DNA of 64,000 bases, from contig NZ_JAVIFU010000031.1 in NCBI RefSeq assembly GCF_031157315.1, positions 1-64,000 of the forward strand, written 5' to 3'. Source of the stretch: Paenibacillus sp. LHD-38. GTDB lineage: Bacteria; Bacillota; Bacilli; Paenibacillales; Paenibacillaceae. The translations under genes were made by a program, and so were the position numbers. Shown here piece after piece: positions 35,124-44,406 of this stretch (position 1 is its first letter; every line of letters starts with the position of its first letter). Below the pieces are notes generated by a model. That model did no database searches. It saw only the letters and a program-made list of their open reading frames with translations, and was not told where the DNA came from.

Positions 35124-37952
35124 ATGACAACGAATACGCATTTTCCATTTCAAAATACCGAGCTTCCGCTGGAAGAACGGGTAACGGACCTCGTTTCCCG
35201 GTTCACGCTCGAAGAGAAAATTGATTCCATGGTGCAGTATCAGCCTGAAATCGAACGCTTAGGGGTAAAGCCGTACAAGCACGGAACTGAAGCGGCACAC
35301 GGAATGGCTTGGCTTGGTGAAGCGACTACTTTTCCGCAGCCGATCGGCCTGGGTTGTACTTGGAATCCCGTGCTTCTCAAAGAAGTGGGTTCTGTCATTG
35401 GGGATGAGGCTCGCGTCTACTTTCAGCGCAACCCTGCCATTAACGGTTTGACCCTTTGGGCTCCGACTGTAGATATGGAGCGTGATCCGCGCTGGGGACG
35501 GACGGAGGAAGCTTATGGAGAGGATCCAAAGCTGACGGGAGAGCTGACGGCATCGCTCGTGCAAGGCATTCAAGGAGATCATCCGCTTTATTTCAAAGCG
35601 GTAGCCACCCTGAAGCATTTTATCGGCAATAATAACGAAATTAATCGCGGCAGCTGCTCGGCGAGCATCGATCCGCGCAATATGAAGGAATATTATCAAG
35701 CGGCGTTTAAGCCGGCCTTCGTTAAGGGCGGCGCGCATTCCATGATGACCTCGTACAATTCGGTTAACGGTACGCCGACGATTTTGCATGAGGACGTAAA
35801 CAAAGTGGTTAAAGAAGAGTGGGGCATGAACGGCTTTATCGTTAGCGATGCCGGCGATCTTCTCGGGATCGTCAATGATCATAACTATTATGATTCCTAT
35901 AAAGATGCAGTTGCGCATTCCATCAAAGCGGGAATCGACAGCATTACTGATGACAAGGAAAAATCATGCGCCGCTATTCGTGAGGCTTTAGCTGACGGAC
36001 TGCTGACGGAGCAGGATTTGGACAAAGCGCTCATCAATACATTCCGCGTTCGTTTCCGCCTCGGCGAATTCGATCCAGCCGAGCAGAATCCTTATGCGGA
36101 TATGCCGGAATCGAAGCTTTGCGCGCCTGAGCATGGCCAGCTGTCGCTGCAGGCTGCCCGAGAGTCCATCGTATTGCTGAAAAATGATAACAAGACATTG
36201 CCTTTGGACAAAGAAAAGCTCAATCATGTAGCCGTTATCGGACCGCTTGCCGATGTTGTATACCGCGACTGGTATTCCGGTTCCCTGCCGTATAAAGTTA
36301 CGCCGCTTGAAGGTATCCAAAGCAAGCTGGCCGGCAAAACGGTCACTTATAGCAGCGGAAATGACCGCGTTGTGTTGAAATCAGCGGCAAACGGCAAAGT
36401 GCTTAGCGCTTCAGCTGACAACGAAAGCCGTCTGCAAGCAAGCGATTCGGCTGCGGCTGGCGAAACGTTCGAGGTATCCGATTGGGGCTGGGGCAGCTAC
36501 ACGCTAGAGAGCAAAACGACTGGCAAGCTGCTTACGAGCGCTGATGATGTGAATATCGCTGCGGCAGCAAGCGAAGCGTTCGGATGGTATGTGAAGGAAG
36601 TATTCAAGCTGGATGAGCAATCCAATCATCAATTTGCGATCCGCACTTGGAACGGTAAGCTGGTTACGGCTCCTAACGCTGGCGCAGATTCGCTTCAAGT
36701 CACGGAGTCAGCAGAGATCGGCGTAAACGAGCTATTCACAAAGGATGTGATTGCGGAAGGAATCGCTGAAGCGGTAGCGGCAGCTAAAGCTGCGGAAACG
36801 GCAATCGTTGTCGTGGGCAATAATCCGCTGATTAACGGCAAGGAAGAAATTGACCGTCCAAGCCTTGATCTTGCCGCATCTCAAAACGAATTGATCAGCG
36901 CTGTATACGCAACGAATCCGAATACAGTCGTTGTCGTCATCGGCAGCTATCCGTTTACGCTGAATGCGGTTAATGCACAAATTCCAGCGATTATTTATCT
37001 GTCTCATGCGGGACAAGAACTGGGTAACGCGATCGCAGACGTACTATTTGGCGATTACTCCCCAGCAGGACGCTTAAATATGACCTGGTACAAATCAGAG
37101 GAGCAGCTTACGGATCTGATGGACTATGACATTTTGAAGGGCAAAAGGACGTATTTGTATTTCGACGGAGAGCCTCTATATCCGTTCGGTTATGGACTCA
37201 GCTACGGTTCCTTCCGGTATAGTCCGCTGGAAATTACAAATGACGCGGCAGCTATTGACGGTAGCGTGACGGTTCGCCTTCAAGTGACGAATACGTCCGA
37301 CATGAAAGCCGACGAGGTTGTTCAACTGTATGTTCGTACGGAAGGCTCCAGAGCCCAGCGTCCACTGAAGAAGCTGGTCGGCTTTACGCGCATTACACTG
37401 CAGCCGGGCGAGACGAAGGATGTTGAGCTTGTCGTACCGGCTGAAGAGCTTGCTCTCTGGGATGTAACGCGTGATCGCTTTTGCCTTGAAGCTGCAGAGT
37501 ATACGTTTAGCGCAGGAGGCTCCTCCGCTGACGTGAAAGCTTCCGCTTCTATCCGAATCGATGGCGAAATTATCCCTGCGCGCAATCTATCGATGCAAAC
37601 CCGCGCGGAAAATTATGATGATTACGCAAATGTTTATTTGGTCGAGAGCAAGGAAGGCGGAACGGCGGTGCGGTTGTCGCAAGCTGAAGGCTGGATCAAA
37701 TTCGCCGACGTGGATTGGTCGAACGGCTCCGCCGTATTCGAGGCCCGCGTTAGCGGCAGCGAACAAGGCGGAGAGCTTTCGATTCGAATTGGCGGATCGG
37801 ATTCGGCGGTTATCGGCTCAAGCACGGTTGATGCCAGCGGAGAGCAAGAGTGGCAAAACGTACGAATTGAGCTGCCGGACGCGAAACCTGATGGAGATTT
37901 GGTTGTCGGGTTAAAGGGAAGTGTGAAGCTTAGCAGCTTCCGCATCCATTAA
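35124..37952 (+). CDS. GH3 glycosidase with inserted trefoil-like and CBM6-like domains
   Basis: A 942-residue GH3 enzyme, probably beta-glucosidase or beta-xylosidase type. The catalytic nucleophile is Asp242 (FIVSDAGD), with KHF at 164-166 for substrate binding and a fibronectin-like domain after the second GH3 domain. Two additions stand out. Residues about 411-540 inside the second domain resemble a fascin-like beta-trefoil (repeats such as GKVLSAS, GKLLTS, GKLVTAP). Residues about 812-942 resemble a CBM6. There is no signal peptide although binding modules usually accompany secreted enzymes. GAAGGGGAG precedes ATG. Co-transcribed with GH95. Confidence 0.92.
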   Translation: MTTNTHFPFQNTELPLEERVTDLVSRFTLEEKIDSMVQYQPEIERLGVKPYKHGTEAAHGMAWLGEATTFPQPIGLGCTWNPVLLKEVGSVIGDEARVYFQRNPAINGLTLWAPTVDMERDPRWGRTEEAYGEDPKLTGELTASLVQGIQGDHPLYFKAVATLKHFIGNNNEINRGSCSASIDPRNMKEYYQAAFKPAFVKGGAHSMMTSYNSVNGTPTILHEDVNKVVKEEWGMNGFIVSDAGDLLGIVNDHNYYDSYKDAVAHSIKAGIDSITDDKEKSCAAIREALADGLLTEQDLDKALINTFRVRFRLGEFDPAEQNPYADMPESKLCAPEHGQLSLQAARESIVLLKNDNKTLPLDKEKLNHVAVIGPLADVVYRDWYSGSLPYKVTPLEGIQSKLAGKTVTYSSGNDRVVLKSAANGKVLSASADNESRLQASDSAAAGETFEVSDWGWGSYTLESKTTGKLLTSADDVNIAAAASEAFGWYVKEVFKLDEQSNHQFAIRTWNGKLVTAPNAGADSLQVTESAEIGVNELFTKDVIAEGIAEAVAAAKAAETAIVVVGNNPLINGKEEIDRPSLDLAASQNELISAVYATNPNTVVVVIGSYPFTLNAVNAQIPAIIYLSHAGQELGNAIADVLFGDYSPAGRLNMTWYKSEEQLTDLMDYDILKGKRTYLYFDGEPLYPFGYGLSYGSFRYSPLEITNDAAAIDGSVTVRLQVTNTSDMKADEVVQLYVRTEGSRAQRPLKKLVGFTRITLQPGETKDVELVVPAEELALWDVTRDRFCLEAAEYTFSAGGSSADVKASASIRIDGEIIPARNLSMQTRAENYDDYANVYLVESKEGGTAVRLSQAEGWIKFADVDWSNGSAVFEARVSGSEQGGELSIRIGGSDSAVIGSSTVDASGEQEWQNVRIELPDAKPDGDLVVGLKGSVKLSSFRIH

Positions 37953-37976
37953 TCAAATAAGAACCGAGCAACGCGC

Positions 37977-38025
37977 GGAGCTGTACCAAAGGCCGAAAGA
38001 GGCCTGGTACAGCTCCGTTTTTTTT
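37977..38025 (+). terminator. terminator after GH3
   Basis: Perfect 12-base stem GGAGCTGTACCA / TGGTACAGCTCC with an inner GGCC helix and eight T. Confidence 0.92.
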
Positions 38026-38027
38026 GA

Positions 38028-38126
38028 TATATAAGAATTTATATGTTTTCACATATAAATGTGCTTATATATCTCCGCGAAACGAATGCTTTTGCCACAG
38101 AGGAAGGCGACAGCCGTTTACGCTTG
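38028..38126 (+). repeat. 99-bp dispersed repeat, copy 4
   Basis: Same length and strand as the other copies; inner hairpin ATTTATATG / CATATAAAT perfect; one change in the distal hairpin (GGAAGGCGACAGCC). It begins two bases behind the T-run of the GH3 terminator. Confidence 0.9.
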
Positions 38127-38172
38127 GAAAATAAGAAAGTATAAATTGTATCCGTATACGATGCTAATATTT

Positions 38173-38224
38173 CCCTGCGAAACGGGATTTTGCCGCCAAG
38201 GACGGCGTCAGCCATTTTCACTTG
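38173..38224 (+). repeat. degenerate partial copy of the 99-bp repeat
   Basis: The stretch CCTGCGAAACGG, TTTTGCC, AAGGACGGCG then CAGCCATTTTCACTTG follows the distal half of the 99-bp repeat with several substitutions. It lies 47 bases behind copy 4. The AT-rich hairpin half is absent or too changed to see. Confidence 0.6.
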
Positions 38225-38304
38225 TGACTGCGGTTGCTTTTTCGCGAAGCCTTCTTTATCCTTGAAAAGAGTATTTAACATCGGCAGAGGAGCTTAACTT
38301 ATTT

Positions 38305-38652
38305 ATGAATGGGATGGAAATCAACTTATATCAGGATTGGATCGATACGGTAAAGGAAATATTCCGAGGCTCGGGGGTTCCGTTTCATGAAGGAATCAGC
38401 GACAGTGAGGTTGCTTTGGCTTACTTCATGCAAACCGCGCAATCAACCGAGGAGGCGGAAACGCTGCAAGAGCAGAATAGGGAACGTCTGGATTCGCTTC
38501 AGCAGATCATATTGGAAAATTTCCAAACGGTGATTCTACCGGATATTCGCGCCAGAACAAACTATTTAGGCGATGATTTTGTTTTTAAATGGGTTTACAA
38601 TAAAGGCGAGCATATCGTTGAACAGCATTCGTCCTATCGTATTCCGCTCTAA
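38305..38652 (+). CDS. small protein of unknown function
   Basis: 115 residues, soluble, acidic, with predicted helices (SDSEVALAYFMQTAQ; AETLQEQNRERLDSLQQII) and a C-terminal beta stretch (FVFKWVYNKGEHIVE). No signal peptide or membrane segment. GAGGAG lies twelve bases before ATG 38305; a second ATG at 38314 is possible. I do not recognise a family. A terminator overlaps its stop codon. It is a single-gene unit. Confidence 0.65.
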   Translation: MNGMEINLYQDWIDTVKEIFRGSGVPFHEGISDSEVALAYFMQTAQSTEEAETLQEQNRERLDSLQQIILENFQTVILPDIRARTNYLGDDFVFKWVYNKGEHIVEQHSSYRIPL

Positions 38653-38668
38653 TCAGAGCGGTTTTTTC
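38643..38668 (+). terminator. terminator overlapping the stop of the 115-residue gene
   Basis: Perfect stem CCGCTCT / AGAGCGG with loop AATC, then six T. The stop codon lies inside the structure. Confidence 0.85.
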
Positions 38669-38828
38669 TTTATAAAATAATAATTCAAAAAACAATGTCT
38701 AATTTTTATATGATAAAATAACGAATAAGTCATGTATGAATGCGTCTATATCCGCTTTATAATATAGGATGCTTCAAATTACGCGTATAAAAGTAAACGC
38801 TTTCCTTTGAGAAGGAGGAGCAGCCTAT

Positions 38829-40631
38829 ATGATGATGAGCATCAGAGCGCTGGCACTTAAAATGAACAATATTCGAATCAAAAACAAGCTGATTTTCTCT
38901 TTTATCCTCGTCGTATTCGTGCCTGTGCTGATTGTCGGGATTTTTCTAACGGTAGCTTTTCGCCAAAATGTGCTTGATCAAGCGACCCAGCAGATTACGA
39001 ATAACGTGGAACGAATTAAGAAGCAAACGCTTGATATCATTCGAATGCCGATCGAAATTTCGGATAAGCTGCTTGTCGACAGCCGGTTAACGAATGTCGT
39101 CAATACACAATACAGCTCCACCTTTGATGTCGTAAAGGCCTTTTGGGATTATCGTGATTTTCGCGACTATATCCATTTGTACAGTGAGATTTATAACATT
39201 CGCTTCTATACGACGAACATGACGATTTTAGACAATTGGGAGTTTCTGAAGCTTACGGAGTCGACAAAGGAACAGTCTTGGTATAAATCAGCCATGGAAC
39301 AGGATGGCATTCATTGGGCATATATCGCCGATGAAACGAAAGATAACCGCCATTATTTAAGTCTCATTAGAAAAATCACGTTTCCTACCTATCGGACAAG
39401 CGGCGTCCTCGTTATTGGCGTTAATCAAGACGAACTGAACGCGATGATCAGCCAAGAGCCCTTTGATACGATGATCATTGATGACAACGGCTATATGATT
39501 GCGGCAAAAAACCCCAAGTGGGTCGGCAAGAATATCGATGAACTGGACTTTGCCAGTCAATTAACGGATAAAGCGGAGGGGACCTACGAATTTAAATACG
39601 ATGGCAAGCCGTCCAAAATCGTTATCGAGGATCTGCTTCCCGAATCCAGCCATAACGGCCTGAAAATCGTTTCTGTATTTACAATTGACAGTATCGTAAG
39701 CGGGGCTAATCGCATCAGCTTGCTTGGCTTCGGTATCATTATGCTAAGTTTGGTCATTGCGTTTGTTCTGATTTATATTTTTTCAACCATATTGGCAAAA
39801 CGGATGCTTGTGTTGAACAAGGATTTAAACAAAGTAGCGATGGGTGATCTGAATGTTATTTCTCACGTGACAGGAAATGACGAGATCGGTATCCTTTCCA
39901 AGCAGTTCAATAACATGGTGGTCAGTATCCGGGGCTTGATGGATGAGGTTACGGAGTCACATAAGCAGCAAGCCCAGCTCCAACTTAGGCAAAAAGAGAT
40001 TAAGCTCAAGATGATGGCCAGCCAAATCAATCCGCATTTCTTGTTCAATGCGCTTGAATCGATTCGTATGAAGGCGCATATAAAGGGCGAGACTGAGATA
40101 TCCTCAATCGTTCGCATGCTGGGCAAGATGATCCGACGAAATTTAGAGATCGGCACGAGGAAAATTGCTTTGAAGGAAGAGCTTGAAATCGTACGCTGTT
40201 ATTTGGAAATCCAAAAATTCAGATATGGGAATGACCGTTTAACCTTTCATATCGATGTAGATCCGTCTGGCCAAGAGATCGAAATTCCTCCGCTTATCAT
40301 ACAGCCGCTTATTGAGAATGCTGTGGTGCATGGCCTGGAAAATATTGCGGAGGGCGGTTTCGTTTCGGTAACGGCGAAAGTGAGCGATCGAATGCTTCGC
40401 GTAGAGGTTTCCGATAACGGAGTTGGTATCAGCGAAGACAAAATCAATCAAATCAATACCGCGCTATACGATATGGAAGAAGAGGAAGAATACCGTATTG
40501 GGCTGCGAAATGTACATCAACGGCTCGTTATGACTTATGGAGACGGCAATGGCTTGACGCTGAGGAGCGAGCCGGGCGCCGGAACGCGAATTACTTTTGA
40601 AATTCCGATAGGGGGTCATCCTTTTGCATAA
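38829..40631 (+). CDS. YesM-type sensor histidine kinase
   Basis: A 600-residue kinase with TM1 near residues 20-44, an extracellular sensor of about 250 residues, TM2 near 296-322, HAMP, H box QINPHFLFNALES (His403), N box QPLIENAVVHGL and G box DNGVGI. GAAGGAGGAG precedes ATG. A sequence resembling a catabolite-responsive element (AGTAAACGCTTTCC) lies at 38792, close to the start. It overlaps its regulator gene by eight bases and lies ahead of a sugar ABC importer and GH42. Confidence 0.94.
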   Translation: MMMSIRALALKMNNIRIKNKLIFSFILVVFVPVLIVGIFLTVAFRQNVLDQATQQITNNVERIKKQTLDIIRMPIEISDKLLVDSRLTNVVNTQYSSTFDVVKAFWDYRDFRDYIHLYSEIYNIRFYTTNMTILDNWEFLKLTESTKEQSWYKSAMEQDGIHWAYIADETKDNRHYLSLIRKITFPTYRTSGVLVIGVNQDELNAMISQEPFDTMIIDDNGYMIAAKNPKWVGKNIDELDFASQLTDKAEGTYEFKYDGKPSKIVIEDLLPESSHNGLKIVSVFTIDSIVSGANRISLLGFGIIMLSLVIAFVLIYIFSTILAKRMLVLNKDLNKVAMGDLNVISHVTGNDEIGILSKQFNNMVVSIRGLMDEVTESHKQQAQLQLRQKEIKLKMMASQINPHFLFNALESIRMKAHIKGETEISSIVRMLGKMIRRNLEIGTRKIALKEELEIVRCYLEIQKFRYGNDRLTFHIDVDPSGQEIEIPPLIIQPLIENAVVHGLENIAEGGFVSVTAKVSDRMLRVEVSDNGVGISEDKINQINTALYDMEEEEEYRIGLRNVHQRLVMTYGDGNGLTLRSEPGAGTRITFEIPIGGHPFA

Positions 40632-42180
40632 AGTAATGATTGTCGACGATGAGCCAATGATTCGAGAAGGGCTGCAAACCTTGGTTGACTGGAACAAATA
40701 CGGGTTCACGGTTGTGGGAATTGCATCTAACGGCCGTGAGGCGGTTGAAAAGCATGCAGCGCTCGCTCCTGATTTGATACTAATAGATATTCGGATGCCC
40801 GGTATGGACGGGCTTCAAGCGATAGAGGAAATAAGAAAAACAGACAGCGTCTGTCATTTCTTAATATTGAGCGGTTATGCGGAATTCGATTATGCAAAGC
40901 AGGCGATTGCGCATAATGTGGACGGATATATTTTGAAGCCGATTGATGAGGACGAACTGGAGAGCTATGTTGATCGGATAGCGGGCCAGCTCAAAAGTAA
41001 ATCCGAGCAGCAGCAGAATACGGAGCAGACGAACGTGCTCTTACGGGAAGAAATGCTGCAGCAGCTGGCAGCCGGGAAGCTCGATCCGGATTTGGCCGGG
41101 AGTCAAGACCTGAAATCCTTATTAGGGGAGCCGGCGAAATATTATCAGCTGCTGCTAATAGAGCTTTACAGCAGGGAGCATTCTCTCACGATGAATGCTA
41201 CGCTTAAGAAAAAGCTGACGGATATCGTAACGCAAAAGCAGATCGGATGGGCTTTCTCGGCAGAGCCGTATGTCGGCATATTGTTGAAGGACTATTTGCT
41301 GCAAAATGGCTCGCAGGAGCAAATGAAGCTTTGGATTGAAGAGTGCTGCGGAACGAAGGTAAGATTTGTAGCGGTTGCCAGTGAACCGGTCCGCGAACCG
41401 AAAGAGCTCCTGCTCTCTGTTCAGTCGGTTAGAGGCTTGCTTAAACAGCGTTTCATGCTGCAGGGACAGCATATTCATTTGGCCGCTGTATCCGGAGAAG
41501 CTAGACCATTGGCGCCCAAGCAGGAAGAGGAGCTGTCAATAGAGACTCTTGCTCAGAAGCTCTACTACATGATTGATATCGGAAGCAAGGATGGCGTAGA
41601 CAAGGCGATTCAAGAGGCGTCAGATCATATTTGCGCGCACGATACCGCGGAGCAATTCGTCAAGTCTAGCTGGGCGCAGCTGCTCACGATTGTGCTGAAT
41701 AAAGCAACGACATCGAATCCCCTGGTTTCGGTACAGGAGGATCTATCGATGATTACCGCGCTGTATCTCGCCCATCATTATCAAGAAATGATCGTACAGC
41801 TGCAGCAGCGTTTGTCGGATCTGACGGTGAAAATCGGGAAATCCGACAGCTTGTCTGTCATGAAGCAAATGACGGATTTTATTGAACGCCACTATAGCGA
41901 GAATATTAAACTGGAGACGCTTGCTGACCTATTCAATTACAACAGCGGGTATCTGGGTAAAATGTTCAAAAACTATACCGGTGAGCATTTCAATACGTAT
42001 TTGGATCAAGTGCGCATTCAGCACGCGATCGAGCTTTTGCAGGAAGGGCTTAAAGTGCATCAAGTTTCAGAACGTGTCGGCTATGCGAATGTCGATTATT
42101 TCCATAGCAAATTCAAAAAGTATAAAGGCGTTTCTCCTTCTTCTTTCAAGAGTATCTCGGGCAAATCGGTCTCTGAATAG
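40624..42180 (+). CDS. YesN-type response regulator, AraC output domain
   Basis: 518 residues from TTG 40624, chosen because AGGGGG lies eight bases upstream and the product then starts MHKVMIVDDEPM. Phospho-acceptor Asp55 (ILIDIRMPG), Lys in ILKPIDE, long middle region, two AraC helix-turn-helices at the end (LETLADLFNYNSGYLGKMF; VGYANVDYFHSKFKKYKG). It likely activates the importer at 42472. A terminator separates the two transcription units. Confidence 0.93.
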   Translation: MHKVMIVDDEPMIREGLQTLVDWNKYGFTVVGIASNGREAVEKHAALAPDLILIDIRMPGMDGLQAIEEIRKTDSVCHFLILSGYAEFDYAKQAIAHNVDGYILKPIDEDELESYVDRIAGQLKSKSEQQQNTEQTNVLLREEMLQQLAAGKLDPDLAGSQDLKSLLGEPAKYYQLLLIELYSREHSLTMNATLKKKLTDIVTQKQIGWAFSAEPYVGILLKDYLLQNGSQEQMKLWIEECCGTKVRFVAVASEPVREPKELLLSVQSVRGLLKQRFMLQGQHIHLAAVSGEARPLAPKQEEELSIETLAQKLYYMIDIGSKDGVDKAIQEASDHICAHDTAEQFVKSSWAQLLTIVLNKATTSNPLVSVQEDLSMITALYLAHHYQEMIVQLQQRLSDLTVKIGKSDSLSVMKQMTDFIERHYSENIKLETLADLFNYNSGYLGKMFKNYTGEHFNTYLDQVRIQHAIELLQEGLKVHQVSERVGYANVDYFHSKFKKYKGVSPSSFKSISGKSVSE

Positions 42181-42217
42181 CAGTGGAACCGTAACCGAAT
42201 GATTGATATAATCAAAT

Positions 42218-42269
42218 AACGCCTATATCGCCGTGCTCTTGAAGCAGCCAGTGATATAGGCGTTTTTTT
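42218..42269 (+). terminator. terminator after the third YesN gene
   Basis: Perfect 12-base stem AACGCCTATATC / GATATAGGCGTT with a 23-base loop, then seven T. Confidence 0.88.
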
Positions 42270-42282
42270 ATGCGCTTAAATG

Positions 42283-42309
42283 TAACCAGTGGTTATGAAA
42301 GCGCTTGAA
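42283..42309. promoter_or_regulatory. palindrome and cre-like site upstream of the sugar importer
   Basis: TAACCAGTGGTTA (42283-42295) is a perfect 13-base palindrome. It is immediately followed by TGAAAGCGCTTGAA (42296-42309), which matches the CcpA site consensus closely (ideal TGAAAGCGCTTTCA). They lie about 165 bases before the permease start. Catabolite control by CcpA and binding of a specific regulator are inferred. Confidence 0.55.
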
Positions 42310-42471
42310 AGTGCGTATTTTGATATGATTTTAGAACTAATTTACCGGGTGTAAGAGAGCGGCCCTCATCGTTTATGATAAGTACAGATAAGAGAGGGTA
42401 AGCTACACAGACAAAGAGGAAGCTTACGAACGACGTTTTTGCCGGGTGCAAAAACAATAGGAGGAGCAGCG

Positions 42472-43431
42472 ATGAAACCGCTAACAGAAGGTAGCCCGAA
42501 AATAGGGTCGACAAACAAAAAGAACCAATTTTGGTTCAAAGCATTCCAGCAGCGTTATTTGTACTTAATGTCATTGCCATTCGTCATCTGGATATTCATA
42601 TTCAGCTATGTACCGGTATGGGGCTGGTTAACCGCTTTTCAAAATTACAAACCAAAAAACTCCATATTGGACCAAAAGTGGGTCGGGCTTGATAATTTCA
42701 TTGAGCTGTTCCAAGACGAAAGATTTTATATCGTATTGCGAAATACGCTAGCCATGAGCACGATGGGATTGATCGTCGGATTTACAATCCCAGTTATTTT
42801 CGCGTTATTGTTAAATGAAATGAGAGGACAGTTCTTTAAACGTTCGGTTCAAACCATTTCGTATTTACCGCATTTTGTATCCTGGGTTGTTGTGGCGGGA
42901 CTCGTGTCCAAAATGCTGTCGACAGACGGCGGCGCCATTAACCAATTGCTGATGTTCTTGAACATTATTGATTCGCCGATACAGTTTATGGCAAAGGGCG
43001 AATGGTTCTGGGGCATCGTTACGCTGTCCGATTTGTGGAAAGAAATGGGCTGGAACTCGATCATATTCCTAGCTGCTATGGCAGGAATCGATCCTGAGCT
43101 TTATGAAGCTTCGACGGTTGACGGCGCAGGCCGGTTCCGCAAAATGTGGCATATCACGCTGCCAGGTATCCGGACAACCTTCATGGTGCTATTCATCCTG
43201 TCGATCGGACATTTGGTCAGCATTGGCTTCGAAAAACAGTTTTTGCTAGGAAATCCTCTCGTATCCGATTATTCAGAGGTGCTCGACCTGTATGCGCTTA
43301 AGTACGGTATTCAAATGAGCCGATATTCGTATGGTACGGCAATCGGTATATTTAACTCCGTAGTCAGCATCCTATTAGTGTTTGTCGCGAACGGAATATA
43401 CAAACGAGTCACCAAAGAATCAATCATATAG
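42472..43431 (+). CDS. sugar ABC transporter permease (LplB-like)
   Basis: 319 residues from ATG 42472 with AGGAGGAG at the right distance (an in-frame TTG/other start at 42439 lacks one). Six predicted membrane segments; FIFSYVPVWGWLTAFQNYKP and the EAA loop YEASTVDGAGRFRKMWHITLP are typical of the LplB/YteP group. Works with the permease at 43444 and the binding protein at 44407. No ATPase gene nearby. Confidence 0.92.
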   Translation: MKPLTEGSPKIGSTNKKNQFWFKAFQQRYLYLMSLPFVIWIFIFSYVPVWGWLTAFQNYKPKNSILDQKWVGLDNFIELFQDERFYIVLRNTLAMSTMGLIVGFTIPVIFALLLNEMRGQFFKRSVQTISYLPHFVSWVVVAGLVSKMLSTDGGAINQLLMFLNIIDSPIQFMAKGEWFWGIVTLSDLWKEMGWNSIIFLAAMAGIDPELYEASTVDGAGRFRKMWHITLPGIRTTFMVLFILSIGHLVSIGFEKQFLLGNPLVSDYSEVLDLYALKYGIQMSRYSYGTAIGIFNSVVSILLVFVANGIYKRVTKESII

Positions 43432-43443
43432 GAGGAAACGCAT

Positions 43444-44334
43444 ATGCAAGGTACTATCAGAAATACGGGCGACAAAATATTCGATATTTTCGTATATGTA
43501 TTCATGGTCATTGTCGCAATTGTAACGTTATATCCGTTCCTCAACGTACTCGCTATATCATTCAATGATTCTGTGGATACGGTGAGAGGCGGACTAACCA
43601 TATACCCTCGTGAGTTTACGCTCAAAAACTACGAGACGATATTCGGTTTCGATGGACTGCTTGTCGGTTTCAAAAACTCCGTATTGCGTACCGTGATCGG
43701 TACAGCAATCGGCGTACTATCCGCATCGATGATGGCTTACACGCTTAGCCGTCCCGATTTCCAAGCAAGAAGATGGATGTCAGTCGCATTCGCCTTGACA
43801 ATGTATTTCTCGGGCGGCCTGATTCCGGGCTTCCTGCTTATGAAAAATCTTGGCTTGATCGGCACTTTCTCAGTTTATATTATTCCTGCACTCCTCAGCG
43901 TATGGAACGTGTTCGTTGTTCGCTCCTATATTGACGGACTTCCTTACGCGCTTCAAGAATCAGCTAAAATCGACGGGGCGAATGATTGGACGATATTCTG
44001 GAAGATTATCCTTCCGCTTTGCCAGCCCGTGCTTGCGACAATCGCTTTGTTCATTGCGGTCGGCCACTGGAATGCCTGGTTTGACACGTACCTGTTCAAC
44101 AACAGGAGTCCCGAGAATACGACGCTGCAGTACGAGCTGATGAAGGTGCTGCTATCAACGCAAACGGGCAGCAATTACCGCGACCCGAATGCGCAGCAGG
44201 CGATCGCATCGGTTTCACCTGAATCCATTAAGATGGCGATTACGATTGTCGTTACTGTTCCAATCTTGATGGTATATCCTTTCCTTCAGAAGTATTTCGT
44301 GAAGGGTATGACGCTTGGAGCTGTAAAAAGTTAA
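43444..44334 (+). CDS. sugar ABC transporter permease (YtcP/LplC-like)
   Basis: 296 residues, six membrane segments, with SFNDSVDTVRGGLTIYPREFT and the EAA loop QESAKIDGANDWTIFWKIILP, characteristic of the YtcP/LplC group. AGGAGG precedes ATG. Thirteen bases behind the first permease; same operon. In the known relatives, these importers take up complex oligosaccharides. Confidence 0.92.
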   Translation: MQGTIRNTGDKIFDIFVYVFMVIVAIVTLYPFLNVLAISFNDSVDTVRGGLTIYPREFTLKNYETIFGFDGLLVGFKNSVLRTVIGTAIGVLSASMMAYTLSRPDFQARRWMSVAFALTMYFSGGLIPGFLLMKNLGLIGTFSVYIIPALLSVWNVFVVRSYIDGLPYALQESAKIDGANDWTIFWKIILPLCQPVLATIALFIAVGHWNAWFDTYLFNNRSPENTTLQYELMKVLLSTQTGSNYRDPNAQQAIASVSPESIKMAITIVVTVPILMVYPFLQKYFVKGMTLGAVKS

Positions 44335-44406
44335 ATTTGGTAGTAGCAGGTATCCTGTTATATACATGGTTATCACGTACAAGAAAAAAAGGGAGGCTTT
44401 CCAGCA

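Noticed and set aside
17342..38126. CRISPR interpretation of the 99-bp repeats
   Set aside because: Copies are five to ten kilobases apart, too long, and have no regular spacers or cas genes.
38059..38265. Protein encoded by repeat copy 4 and its partial copy
   Set aside because: Reading frame made from a structural repeat without ribosome site; the same frame is not kept in the other copies.
38792..38805. Functional cre site before the third kinase
   Set aside because: Two mismatches to the consensus and position almost on the ribosome site; kept only as a note.
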